A stretch of 64,000 nucleotides of DNA from Heterobasidion occidentale (lineage: Eukaryota; Basidiomycota; Agaricomycetes; Russulales; Bondarzewiaceae): the NCBI GenBank assembly GCA_039111635.1, contig JBCAQO010000001.1:3844001-3908000 (forward strand). Direction: 5' to 3'. Positions 11,872 through 24,354 of this stretch are shown in pieces. The notes under the pieces were generated by a model. It saw only the letters and a program-made list of their open reading frames with translations, did not search any database and was not told the origin of the DNA. A program made the translations under genes and the position numbers. The number at the start of each line of letters is the position of its first letter. The stretch's first letter is position 1.

Positions 11872-12532
11872 TCAACGTTCAACGTGTGCGCGCGTCGGGG
11901 AGTAGCAAAGCGTTAAATGCGAAAGAAAAACGTGTACAGTCGGATGGAACAGTCAATTAGGTGCTGGGGGGTAAAGCTAGAGGTCGTGAAAAGTCCTTTG
12001 TCTAGAGTGGCACGCCAGCGTGCGGGGAAGCGGTAGGGGGTGAAGGGAAACCGGGGAAAGAGCCAAAGCGTACGAGAGGCCATCCTCGCAGGGAATATAA
12101 AGGCCTGACGGAGAAAGGAAGAAAACAAAAAGCGCGCAATGCCGAAAGGTGTTATTGTATTCGGACGGAGAACATGGTGATAGATCATGATAACCTGCTT
12201 CTTGATACGGAGGTCAGAGTTCTGGTAGCAACGAGACATACCGGTATGCGTTCGTCGGGCGCGGTGGGGCGGTGCCTGTATAACAAAAAACGCGAAATTT
12301 CAGCGCCCAATTTTCATTCCACGATACCCATGACAGTTGAAACAGAATGGCCATCGAGCAGCTCTGGGACGTCCTGGTGTGCTCCATGCGTTTTCAGCGG
12401 TGCGCATCTGGCCGGATGCGGAATGTCTTGAATCCGTCATCGCCCGCGTCACGTGCCCGCCGGTATTGCGTAAATACAGTTAGCAAACTTCAAGGATCTC
12501 TAAAATCCTCGGTGCACCGATGTTCTAAATCC
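11872..12532. other. Intergenic region between divergent genes
   Basis: It separates the start of the unknown gene at 11871 from the start of RPA12 at 12533. I see no convincing coding frame; base composition drops to a more mixed GC content here. Confidence 0.35.
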
Positions 12533-13202
12533 ATGCCTTCCTCTGCGCATAAAATAGGTTAGTTGTTTTTCGCGGTGGGACCACATTCAATTAAACGAGA
12601 CTTTATCGACTATAGGCTCCCTCCTCTTCTGCGGGGATTGCGGTTCACTACTAGACCTGCCCCACGGCGACGAGGCTTCAGTGAAATGCGAGCAATGTGG
12701 GCACCAGGAACCAGCTAAATGTATGTCACCAGCCTAGCTAAGTCAACGCGAACTTGAAAGCTCAATCAGAGACGCGCAGCATATGAGAACATCGAGATCA
12801 CGACGCGATCCCACCCGGACGCGTTTCCGTCCGCGCTGAGACAGAAGCGAAAGACGCAGACCAAGACGCATGAGGGCTCAGATGCTCAGCTCAAGGTAGC
12901 GTAGCGTGTCTCGTCAGCGGCCTTCTGCCGAATACTGATCGCGGGACCCGTGAAGGTGACCGAAAAGTGCCCCGAGTGCGGGCACATGGAAGCCTTTTCG
13001 AAGGAAATCCAGGTGCGTTCGCGAAACCGTGCGTGTCTCGGGCGTCGGGTTGATGTTTGGCATGTTTCTCAGATGCGCAGCGCCGACGAGGGGTCTACCA
13101 TTCTTTATACAGTACGTGTCACATCTCGCCTGCGGTGCACGGTTGATATTCACGAAACGGCAGTGTGTCGCTTGCAGGCATGGATGGCGCGTCAACAATT
13201 AA
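12533..13202 (+). CDS. RPA12: RNA polymerase I subunit Rpa12 (A12.2 / ZNRD1)
   Basis: This small two-zinc-ribbon subunit serves RNA cleavage, proofreading and termination by RNA polymerase I in the nucleolus. Six exons keep phase: 12533-12557, 12616-12720, 12780-12895, 12956-13012, 13073-13111 and 13164-13202. They give 126 residues, the same as the human protein. The N-terminal ribbon is FCGDCGSLL with CEQCG. The linker is YENIEITTRSHPDAFPSAL. The C-terminal TFIIS-like ribbon is CPECGHMEAF, QMRSADEGSTILYTC with the acidic Asp-Glu pair of the cleavage hairpin, then CVACRHGWRVNN. Length, four Cys pairs and hairpin all agree, so this model is firm. It contains no frame breaks. Confidence 0.96.
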
Positions 13203-13416
13203 TACCATCATCAGACGAGGTCTATACTCGCATCCTTCACGGGAGACAGGCTGGCTACACGTATACGCCAACGGTGCAGAAGAGCGCGACGACTCCAAAG
13301 CCGCCCAACGCGCTTGCCGTCAGAGCTACCACTGTCTCGCGGACTGGGAGGGTGTCTTTTGAAAGACTGAGACATAGTGCTGTCAGACAACCAGGAAGTG
13401 TGGGATAGTTGTAGGC

Positions 13417-13624
13417 TCACGTTGAGAAATAAAAGGCGAGGGCAAAAGTCGCAGTAAGGAGAAAGAACGCGATGTACGGAAGCAGGCCGACAGCGATGTA
13501 AGGAGAGAATGCCGGCAGAGATTGGTGCAATTGCTGGACACAATCAAATGAGCAATAAGAAACCTGCGAGATCGAGACGACCTGCCTTTATCGCATCGTA
13601 TGCAGCTGCAGTGTCTTGCGACAT
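13417..13624 (-). CDS. Small single-membrane-span protein (about 50 aa), function unknown
   Basis: Start ATG 13624 gives MSQDTAAAYDAIK, then an intron, then QLHQSLPAFSPYIAVGLLPY followed by a hydrophobic IAFFLLTATFALAFYF stretch and Ser-Thr-stop at 13417. Frame is kept only if the intron uses a GC donor (AAG|GCAGGT) and ends at the CAG just before the second exon. The layout (short soluble N terminus, one membrane span, almost no tail) resembles small ER or mitochondrial subunits, but I could not assign it. It is convergent with RPA12 and divergent from YOP1. Confidence 0.5.
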
Positions 13625-13915
13625 GCTGTCCTGAGCCGTTCGCGTAGACGTGGATGGAGCTGCGCTTCAAGGCCTCGCACCAAGCTGACGTATTCCGTTG
13701 GTGACGCAAACACGTGTCATCAATCCCATATCAACCCGTCGACGCAACTCCTCCCTTTCTTCACCAACGACCACGACCCTTCTATCTGTTTCTTCTTCTT
13801 CAGTTGTACGTTTTTCATTTTCGTCATCCCCCCTCATCCCGCCCTCCGGCTGTCTTCTGTGTGCTCACTTGCATCGTCGGCCGTCCTGCCCTGTTTCTCG
13901 TGGACCGATACACAG
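13625..13915. promoter_or_regulatory. Divergent promoter region upstream of YOP1
   Basis: 291 bp separate two divergent start codons. A pyrimidine-rich stretch (about 13750-13850, CTTCTTCTTCAG-type) lies on the YOP1 side. No TATA box was identified. Confidence 0.4.
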
Positions 13916-14723
13916 ATGTCTTCCGCGCAAAAAGTACAGCAACACCCCATTTTCCAGCAGGCTCAGGCCAAGGCCGACTTTTACCTTGCCCAGCTGGATA
14001 AGGAGGTACACTGACCGTTTTCTTACGATTTAACGTCGCCGTTGACCCCTGATGTGCTGTTGTCGTGTGCCCTTTATTAGCTTACCAAGTACCCTATCCT
14101 TGTCAACTTTGAGCAACGCACACAGGTTCCAAAGACATACGCCTTCATTGGCGCTGTCGGACTTGTCACCCTCTTCCATTTCATCAATTCGCTTGCCGCC
14201 CCTGTCTCTAACCTCGTCGGTTGGGCACTCCCTGCTTACCTGTCCTTCAAGGCTATTGAGACTCCTGGGCACCAAGATGACATACAGTGGTTGACTTACT
14301 GGGTCGTGTTCGGTTTCTTCAACTTCACCGAAGGATTCGCACTCCGTGTTGTTCTGTATTACTTCCCGTGGTATTTCGCCTTCAAGACCCTCTTCATCCT
14401 CTGGCTGCAGCTGCCTGCGTTCCGCGTGCGTATATTTTTGCACATGACGTGTCATGAACGCGGGCTGACGAGATTTTCTGATGACGTAGGGCGCTCAAAC
14501 GACCTACCACACCGTGCTGAAGCCCATTCTGGCGAACGTCAGCCAGTCGGCTCGTTCCGGCCACGCGACGACGGATTCGGCCGATGCCTCCGTGAGCGAG
14601 TCGCGACGGCTGTCTCGGAGTAAAGGGATGGGCTTTCTTTGGTGTTTTATTCTACGCTTCCTGCCTGTTAGAACTTTTTTTTTGTTTGCTTTCGTTTCAC
14701 TGCTTCCCCCACTTGTTTTCTGA
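13916..14723 (+). CDS. YOP1: Yop1/REEP5-like ER-shaping protein (TB2/DP1/HVA22 family)
   Basis: Yop1 bends ER membranes into tubules together with reticulons. Exons are 13916-14005, 14081-14425 and 14490-14723, all in phase, giving about 222 residues. The family core is present: YPILVNFEQRTQVPKTYAF, two hydrophobic hairpins, the signature PAYLSFKAIETPG, then DIQWLTYWVVFGFFNFTE and YYFPWYFAFKTLFILWLQLP. After the core, YHTVLKPIL is the usual amphipathic segment. The tail is about 35 residues longer than in typical fungal Yop1 and ends hydrophobic (FLLFAFVSLLPPLVF-like). It may be a read-through artefact of a T run (14672-14679) or real. Confidence 0.93.
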
Positions 14724-15389
14724 TGATCTACTGAACGAACGCCTATGTGACGTATTCCTGCCCAGTGTTCGTGTTTTCGTTTCCGCGGCCTCGTGCAGTG
14801 GGCTCGTGTGTGGTGTACGTTGGTTAGTAGACGGCCTCCAAGTATGCGATGAAATGTTCCTTGAAAGGGTGGCCGAGCTCCTCGGAGGGCGTCTATGGCC
14901 CTGACCTCAGGCATCAGGAAGCGCTGAACGTTAAAGCGTGCCGATATCGGCCGCTGATGTTCTGTGATGCTTGTCTCGACTCTGATAGTCTTTCGCTACA
15001 TGTGTCGACAGGACACAGCACCCGACCGTGTCAGGACGTCAGGCTCGCGTCTACTCCATGAAGCTCGAGATCCAACGGAAGAATCTGCTAGAAATCTGCT
15101 AGAGCAGAACTGGACACACGACTGACGTTTAGGAGAAGGCACATGAGCCATGCACAGATGGAACATTTGATGAAGGTTGGATTGAGACGGAAGGTTGGAT
15201 CTCCTGACCGGGCAGAAGCATGGAGGCGATAGTTCGGAGGTGGATGTGTTTCCAGGAGGGGGGACGATAAGCACGCAGGCCTTAGCTCCACCCATCATAT
15301 TGGCGTGACTCTCCCTCTTGATATATATGCATCCCTCCTCGCCCTTCTCTCCTTCTTTCTGGCTCCCTTCACCAGTCCTTCCCCTCCCA
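14724..15389. other. Intergenic region with UNC93-like gene promoter
   Basis: No coding frame was recognised in 666 bp. A TATA-like TATATAT lies at 15322-15328, 62 bp upstream of the next ATG, followed by a C/T-rich tract, so the promoter of the MFS gene is at the right end. Confidence 0.5.
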
Positions 15390-17506
15390 ATGTCGGACCC
15401 AGTCAGCGAGAAGGCAGGCTACGCTAGCGGCACCAGCGACGATGGCTCTCAGTCTGCGGCGGAGATCTTCGAGCGTCCTACCGGGCTCAAGGGCGTCTAC
15501 TACCATCCACTCACCCAGGTCTCGATGCTGGGCTTCGTCTGCTTCATGGGTCCCGGTCTTTTCAACGCTCTCAACGGGCTAGGCGCCGGCGGTCAGGTCG
15601 ACAGCACGACCAGCGCGAACGCGAACGTCGCCCTCTACGCGACCTTTTCCTTCTTTGCTTTCTTTGCCGGGTATGTGTTCTCCTCGAGCCTTCTCCTCAT
15701 GGATGTAGTGTGTATAAAACCATCTATCAAACAGCTCTATCAACAACACGCTCGGCCCTAAGCTCACCCTCCTCATCGGGAGCACTGGCTACGCGCTCTA
15801 CATCGGCTCTTATCTGTCAGTAGATTTTCCTTCCGTCCGGCCCGTCTTTCCAAAGTCGATGCTCATCAAATCATTAGCGCCGTGAACATCCACAGCCACG
15901 CTGGGGCCTTCGTTATCACGGCCGGCGCCATCCTCGGCATCTGCGCCGGCCTCCTCTGGACGGCCCAGGGCTCCATCATGCTGGCTTATCCGACCGAGAG
16001 CGAGAAGGGAAAGTACATCGGCGTCTTTTGGGCCATCTTTAACCTCGGCGGCGTGGTCGGTGCTTCGGTGTCCCTAGGACAAAACTTCCATTCTACGGTA
16101 CGCACCTGTCAAGGATATGTCTGTCGAAACGATCATCGAGTCCCTTTTGGCAGGCAAACGCAGGTGAGTGAACTTGCAAGGTACTCGTTCTCATGTCCCT
16201 CTCAATATCATGATTTTATAACTCAGTTGGAAACGGAACCTATGTCAGCTTGCTTGCTCATTTGACAGTCACCCCGTTCGCGTGCTCACTTTGCTTCCTC
16301 AGATCGGTTTTCTCGTGCTGACCCTCATCGGCGTGACCATCCCGATGCTCATGGCCGACCCTAACAAGATGATCCGCACCGACGGCACAAAAGTCACCGC
16401 GCCGCGCCAGCCCTTCCTGGCGGACCGAGTTCTACGGGCTCTACGTCGCGCTGAAGACGGACCCCATGATCATCCTCCTCTTCCCCATGTTCTTCGCGTC
16501 GAACTGGTTCTACACGTGGCGTGAGCACCTCCCCCGGCTCGTGGCCCCCGGCTCCTAGAGCAGATGTCTGACGCCCGCCGCACGACAGAGTTCAACGACT
16601 ACAACGGGGCGCTGTTCAACATCCGCGCGCGCTCGCTCAACAACCTCGTCTACTGGCTCTCGCAGATCGTCGGCTCCATCGCGATCGGCCTCCTCCTCGA
16701 CCAGCGCCGCCTCGCGCGCCGCTTCCGCGCCTTCTCTGGCTGGCTCGTCCTCCTCCTGATGGTCTTCGTCATCCACATCTGGGCGTACTTCTACCAACGG
16801 TAAGCACCCCTCTCCGCATCTGTCCTCCCCTGAACCCCGCCGACGGTCTGGGGACGTGCGTCTAGGAACTACACGCGCGAGTCGATCCCGCCCGAGGCTG
16901 CGAAGATGGACATCTACGACCACGGCTACGCGGGCCGTATTTGGCTGTACATCTTCTGCGGTCTGCTCGACGCGATGTGGCAGACGACCGCGTACTGGAT
17001 GATGGGGGCCATGTCCAACGACCCCGCCAAGCTCGCCTACTTTACCGGATTCTGTGCGTATTGCATAGTGGCTGGCCGACTGACTGACTGACCGACCGGC
17101 TGACTGACTGACTGACTGGCTGGTTCATGATAGACAAATCCATTCAATCGGCAGGCGCGGCAGGTGTCTGGCGCGCAGACGCCGTGAAGATCCCGTGCGT
17201 GTCTTTCTCCCCCCGTCATCGTCGTCGAGTGCCTCTTGTTGACGCGCCGCGCGCGCAGCTACATGAACATCTTCATCTCCACCTGGGTCCTGCTCGTCGC
17301 GGGGCTCATCTTCGCGCTCCCCATGATCGCGATGCGCGTCAAGGACCACACCGAGCTCGTCGACGAGGCCGTGTACGTGCATCCTTCCTATCGTCGTCGT
17401 GTCCGGCTCGCGGGATGCTAACAGACGGTTTGACTACGACCCCTCCACTCTTCTAGTGCGCGCATGGACGATTCGGGGCACATACAGCCAGCAGACATAT
17501 GAGTGA
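15390..17506 (+). CDS. UNC93-like major facilitator superfamily membrane protein
   Basis: This is a predicted polytopic transporter-like protein of the UNC93/DUF895 group that is widespread in fungi; its substrate is unknown. The start is ATG 15390 (MSDPVSEKAGY). Recognisable pieces in order are QVSMLGFVCFMGPGLFNALN, SINNTLGPKLTLLIG, GICAGLLWTAQGSIMLAYP, YIGVFWAIFNLGGVVGASVS, TEFYGLYVALKTDPMIILLF, SNWFYTW, EFNDYNGALFNIRARSLNN, WLSQIVGSIAIGLLLD and NDPAKLAYFTGFYKSIQSAG. It ends ARF/VRFDYDPSTLL and a tail stopping at 17504-17506. About eleven hydrophobic spans fit the family. One extra base near 16420-16424 breaks the frame between APRQP and WRTEFYG. The intron at about 17055-17132 contains a GACT microsatellite. 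Confidence 0.88.
17071..17122 (+). repeat. Imperfect (GACT)n/(GGCT)n microsatellite inside an intron
   Basis: About a dozen tetranucleotide units of GACT, with GACC and GGCT variants, fill an intron of the UNC93-like gene. The tract stops before the acceptor TAG near 17132. Confidence 0.8.
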
Positions 17507-17901
17507 GGGCTTCCGAGTTCCTGCGTTGCTTTTTGTTGTTGAAGGGGCCTGGACACGTTACGACACGACACGACACCACTCTGAGAGACATCATCGTCGT
17601 CATCACTCGAACTTTCCTTAATTCATGTCTCTATTTTCTTGAAATGCGATGTGTGCGGGGTGGTGGTTCTGGTGGTGGTGGTATATCATGATGGGGTATG
17701 GTCAAGAAAAAGAAGAGGAAAAAGAAAACAAGAAGAGTGTACAGCGAGGCTACATTGCGCCGTTCCAGCCGGACGCCGCGTCTGGCATAGTCAGCCGGGA
17801 GAGCAAGATAAAGTGGCCTGGCTCGAGCTGCGTGAGCACAGACGGAGAAACGGACGCAGCGATCGCGCCCACCGACCGACCGCGCACGATCAGCGCCCGG
17901 C
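17507..17901. other. Intergenic region between convergent genes
   Basis: It should hold the 3' UTRs of the UNC93-like and Dbf2-like genes. A short AC/GT-biased stretch (GACACGACACGACACC near 17560) and a GGTGGTGG run near 17670 are seen. No gene was recognised. Confidence 0.35.
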
Positions 17902-19852
<1,951 letters not shown>

Positions 19853-19981
19853 GGTGGTCAGTGAGTGGTTAGCGGTGGTTGGTGGTTAGCGGTGGTGGTT
19901 GAGGCGCCGAACACGGGCATCACGTGCATGTGCACGTGCACGGGAGGTGTGTGGCGGGTGCGCGATCATTGCCTCGCCGCC
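19853..19981. promoter_or_regulatory. Short divergent promoter shared by DBF2 and SPC25, with two CACGTG boxes
   Basis: Only 129 bp separate the two start codons. It contains CACGTG at 19921-19926 and 19933-19938 (the latter inside the palindrome TGCACGTGCA) and a direct repeat GTGGTTAGCGGTGGTTG at about 19870-19905. CACGTG is the classic site for bHLH regulators. Confidence 0.7.
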
Positions 19982-20947
19982 ATGGCGCACGCTCTGCGCA
20001 CCCCGCAGGTCGACCTCCCCACCATCCTCGCCGCCCCGAACCCGCACATCGACCTCCGCCTCGACGCCTACGACGCCTCCACGCGCAACTTCTCCAAGGC
20101 CGTCGCGAGCTACGCCGCACGCGTCGTCGCGGAGATCACCCAGCGCCGCAATGCGCACGCCGCAGAGCTCAAGAAGATCGCCGACCGCGCCCAGGTTATC
20201 GAGGCCGAGACGAACCGCTGCAAGATGAAGGAGATCGAGCTCGTCGCGAGTGGGTGTCCCCCTTCCTTTCTGGCGCCCGCGTCCGCGTCGCTCATTGCCG
20301 CCCCCCCTCCCCAGCGCTCGAGAAGGAAAAAGAGGAGCTCAAGTCCGCAGAGTCGTCCGTCGCCGCTCTACGGCGCCAGCTCTCGTCCATACGAGAATCC
20401 AGCACCGCGCTCGATGTCGAGATCGAGCAATACCGCGCCGTAACCTCCAACCTCCGCAAAGGTGCGCCCTCCCCCTCCCCCTCCCCTATAACCCTCCTTC
20501 TCTCTCCCCGCACGGTGCACGCGCTAACGGCCGACGGCGCGCCCTCCAGAGCGCAACAGCGAGCACGCGACGCTCACCTGGTACGCCTCCACGACCTCGC
20601 CCGAGCTCCGCGCGTGCGAGACGCGCCTGCGCTGCATCGTCGAGGGCATCGCCAAGGACCAGCTCCTCATCCGCTTCTCGCACGTCGACCCCACCGACCA
20701 CACGCGCGAGTTCAGCTTTGTGCTCGACGTCTCCGCGCGCTCCTACCGAGGCGAGTCTCCGCGCGCGCTGCTTCCCTTGCCCGTCTGCTCCCCCCTTAAC
20801 GTCTCTTTTTTTTGTGCACCCGCAGTGCTCACGTCGACTCCGCCGCTCCCGACGCTGCCGATACTGGTGGACCAGCTGAACGACTCGCGGAACGTGTACG
20901 GATTCATCAAGAGCGTCCGCCAGGCCTATGTAGAACTCCTCAAATGA
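19982..20947 (+). CDS. SPC25: Kinetochore Ndc80-complex subunit Spc25
   Basis: Spc25 pairs with Spc24 to anchor the Ndc80 complex to the inner kinetochore. Exons are 19982-20249, 20315-20461, 20550-20750 and 20826-20947. The N-terminal half is coiled coil (ARVVAEITQRRNAHAAELKK, EKEKEELKSAESSVAALRRQ). The C-terminal globular Spc25 domain reads LRCIVEGIAKDQLLIRFSHV, REFSFVLDVSARSYRV and ILVDQLNDSRNVYGFIKSVR, ending VELLK. About 245 residues, normal for the family. The third intron keeps phase only with a GC donor (GAG|GCGAGT) at 20751. It is divergent from the mitotic kinase gene. Confidence 0.93.
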
Positions 20948-21816
20948 TCTTCAATGCATGTGTGTTTGCCCGACCATATTGTAACAGTATACACACAGGA
21001 CGACTCTCGTTCGGACCCCCATGTCGAGAGTGCAGCGAAAGCGGAAATCAGCGCAGCGTCTGGCTAGCTTCTTCTGACACCGCGATCAGCACTCGCGAGA
21101 TCGTCTGGCATCGATGCCACTTTCTTGCCCTCAAGTTTCCTGAGACCGTTACATGCCATGACGCGCGCCACGCCCAGTACAGTACATTCCCAAACGCAGT
21201 GGCATGCGCCAAAAAGGCCTCCAAAAAACTATGCATGATGATCCACTCGACGCTAGCCAGAGGCCGTGCACTGTTCGCGTTCGCGCGCGTCTCGCTATAT
21301 GAGCGTGGGCGTGTTCGACCTCGCGCTGGTGCAGCTCGCCAATTTCAAGGCTTCATATCCTCAGAACCTCATCTGACGCAACGCAACACATCACATGTTT
21401 CGTATTCTTTACAACACCACGCATTTAGCATTCATTACCGCCGTGATTAATCTTTCAGTCTGTGAGGAAACGGGAGAAGAGTATGCAAAAAAAAGGGAAC
21501 CAGGCGTGGACGGGGCGGAAGGAAGGGAAGGGGGAGCGGGAGTGGGACGCTCGGGCGGAAGTGAGTGGGTGAGAGTTGATGAGTGGGAGGGTGAGTGGAT
21601 GGGTGGATGTGCAAGCTCTATCGGATGTGTGTAGACGTGTCCACGGGTCTGCCGGATCGAGGCGAGGCGAGGCGAGGCGAGGCGAAACGAGCCGAGTAGA
21701 TTCCAGTCGATGTTGATGTCGATGTTGATATCGTGTTCGTGTTCGTGTTCGTGTTCGTGACGAGGCAAAAGAGGATCGGTACGTATCGGGCAGAGCAACT
21801 CCTCGCGCATGGGCGC
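20948..21816. other. Intergenic region between convergent genes with short tandem repeats
   Basis: It lies between the 3' ends of SPC25 and the oxysterol-binding protein gene. Apart from the simple repeats at 21658-21760 nothing was recognised; open frames here are short and not protein-like. Confidence 0.4.
21658..21760 (+). repeat. Cluster of three short tandem repeats
   Basis: Adjacent tracts of (GAGGC)n/(GGCGA)n at about 21658-21690, (GATGTT/GATGTC)n at about 21710-21735 and (GTTCGT)n at about 21736-21760. Different unit sequences lie side by side in an intergenic region. Confidence 0.75.
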
Positions 21817-23866
21817 TCACGCGGGCGCCGGCGACGGCACGCGGCCGTATATCCATTCCTGGACCGCCACGATCGCCTCTTGCGGATCCTGCGGCAGACT
21901 GCAGCACGGGCGATATTAGCCAATCCGGTTGAGGCCGCAAGCCGCCAACAACGCGAAAACAAGGAACGAGAGGGGGACCAGAAAGTTCGGGGAAAAAAGA
22001 AAGAGAGGGAGGGAGGGAGAGAGAGACGCACGTCAGCTTCGGCTCCCACCTGCCCGCGCGCAGCTCAAAGAACCGCGTCCGGTGCACGTCACCCGACTCC
22101 CCCAGCTTGCGGCGCATCTCCCGCTGCGCGTCCTCGACCGCCGACTTGGCCTCCGTCGCGGCCTCCATGTCCTTCAGCAGAATTGCCTGCGTCAGCGCGG
22201 ACCACAGCCTGCATGCACGTGCGCACAACAGAAAGACAAGAGCAGTTAGATCAGATCAAATGCATCGCAAAAGAGAGAAATGTAAAAATAAAATGGATCA
22301 GGGAGAGAGACGCACCGCCGTGACTCGTACGTCTCCTGCTCGGACTCGGGCGCCACCCACTTGGGCGCGACCTTCTGCCCCTCCTTGGCCACGTCGAACA
22401 GCGGCCGCTTCTCGCCTGTCTGTGCAGAAAAGAGGCACGGTCATTCGTCACGATCACGCCGAAAAGCAAAGGGGGCGGCCCGGCGTACTCTGCTGTTCTT
22501 GAATTCCATCACGTGACTCCACTTGCCACTGACCTCGCCGACGTCGGTGTTGCCTTTGCGGACGCGCCCCGCGATCGCGTTGTACGTCCCAGAAAAGAAT
22601 CCCTGCGCCGCGCGAAAACAGATGGATGAGCGTCGCGGATCTGTTTCGGTTCGGAAGGCACGAAGGACGGAGGGTTGAGAGCATCACGCACCTTCGTCTT
22701 GAACTCGAGATCGCACGCGAGCCCGTTGCGCTCGTTCTGCGCGACGCACGTGTCGCCGAGCTCGAGCACCATCTTCCCGAACAGGATCCCGCGCGCGTAC
22801 ATGTTCGGCATCGTGATCACGTACTCGCCGTCCTCGGGGCGGCCCATGAGCACGACGCGGTTCTCGCCCTCCATCGTCGTCGACACGCTGTTCCCGAGGA
22901 ACTTGGACTTGGGCCGCAGCTCGCCGACGATCTGCACCTGGTTGAGCGGCGAGACGTAGAAGAAGGCGGACACGGGCGGGTGGTGGGAGACTGCGGCACG
23001 GGGGCGACGGACAGCGATGAGCGCATGGCAGGAAGGGGCGGGGCAGGACGGGGCATGGCGGGCGGGCGGGCAGACGCACCTTGTTCTGCGATGTAGAAGC
23101 CCTGCGTCCCGTTTGGGTAGTCGTAGCGGCAGCGGAAGAACTCGCCGAGGACGGGATTGTACCTGTTGCGCGGGCCGGAAAAGGCGGTCGCGGTCAGAAC
23201 GGGACGATCGGGGCGAAGGGACGGTCAGCAAGCGCAGTAAAGGGGCGCTGGACTGCCTGCTCACGGCTTCTTCACGCCCTTGGGCTTGATGTGCCACCCC
23301 GCGAGGTAGTATTGCAGCACGCGCATGAAGCGCTCTTCGGGGTCGTCACAGTTTTCGGCACTGGCCACGCGAAGGGGGTGAGAGAGAGATCGATTTGGGC
23401 GAGAGGGCAAGGGAGGGGGGAGCCGAGCTGGGGTCGAGGGCAGTGGGCACTAAAACACGTACCCAAAGATGAGGTCTGGGTGGGCCATAAAGTCGGTGAT
23501 GCGCTCGAGCATGCTGCGTGGCTCGAGCACGAAGGTCGGGAAGGTCACCTTAGAGAGGTCCATGCCGACTCTGCGCGCGCGATCGCGATCAGGAGGGCGC
23601 GCGTGAGCCAAGAGCGGGCAGGCGCGGCGGGAAGACAGACGCACCTGAGCTGGGAGATGAGAGAGGTGATGACGGAGCCCTCGTTCTCGTCACTGTCATC
23701 ACAAAGATCAGGCGGGAGGCGGAACATTGGACGGGCGAAGAAGGACGGACAGGATGGATGTGTCGTCGGGCTCGGTGTCCTCTGGGACCTTATCTTCTGC
23801 AGACGAGGCGCCGCGTGGCCTGGCGCCTCGGAGATGAGCACCAGCCTGGCTGAACAATCCCATCAT
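21817..23866 (-). CDS. Oxysterol-binding protein-related protein (Osh family)
   Basis: It is a lipid-transfer protein that moves sterols and/or phosphatidylserine against PI4P at membrane contact sites. The start is ATG 23866 ([14 protein letters not shown]). The ORD domain reads [32 protein letters not shown], the PERF-type [13 protein letters not shown] and [19 protein letters not shown]. The family signature is [14 protein letters not shown]. After it come [30 protein letters not shown] and [13 protein letters not shown]. The C-terminal end RAGRWEPKL and [20 protein letters not shown] stops at 21817. No PH or ankyrin domain precedes ORD, so it is a short Osh6/7-like or Osh4-like form. The junction between the N-terminal exon and [11 protein letters not shown] (about 23705-23720) does not keep frame as written: either an unusual intron or one miscounted base. 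Confidence 0.9.
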
Positions 23867-24354
23867 GGCTGCGGCGTGTCTGTGTCGAGATAGGGTGTGG
23901 TGGTGTGCGTGTCGAGGCGAACTGAGGAAAGCTGTGCGTCAAATGATGAGTGCGCAGAACAGGGGCACCGCCTCGCCGAAAGCAAGAGAAAATAGGTGGA
24001 TGGGGCGTGCAGCCGTGCGAGGTGTCGGCGTCGGCGTCGCTGTCGTCGTGGTCGATGGCAGAGAAAGCGAGGGCGATAAATGGCGATTAATTAGGGCGCT
24101 TAAGGGACCGCCACTGAGCCGCTGGTGACGTTGGCGCTCTTCCGTCATCGTCTTCGCTCCGGACTCCGTCGCCAACTCCGTCCCTCTCCTCACTCTACTC
24201 ACCAATACTTGGTGGCTGCGTCGATGCCGCCATCCTTGGTAAAACATCTCAAATACGGTAGTAGAAGGCGTCACATGAATTTTCTCGGACAAGAGTACAC
24301 TTGTTGAGCTCTACTAGGGCACGTTCGTCGCGTGCAGACAGTCACGAGACAAGC
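23867..24354. other. Intergenic region
   Basis: This is the upstream region of the oxysterol-binding protein gene and the 3' flank of the next gene. Short CGTCGGCGTCGGCGTCG-type repeats occur near 24025. No gene was recognised. Confidence 0.35.

Noticed and set aside
10660..11916. 418-codon plus-strand frame opposite the unknown gene at 10211-11871
   Set aside because: It mirrors the minus-strand gene, is rich in Arg/Val/Gly from GC-rich antisense codons, and shows no exon structure or motif. The minus frame with its intron is better.
17071..17122. GACT repeat as a possible regulatory array
   Set aside because: It lies fully inside an intron and shows the stepwise variation of a microsatellite.
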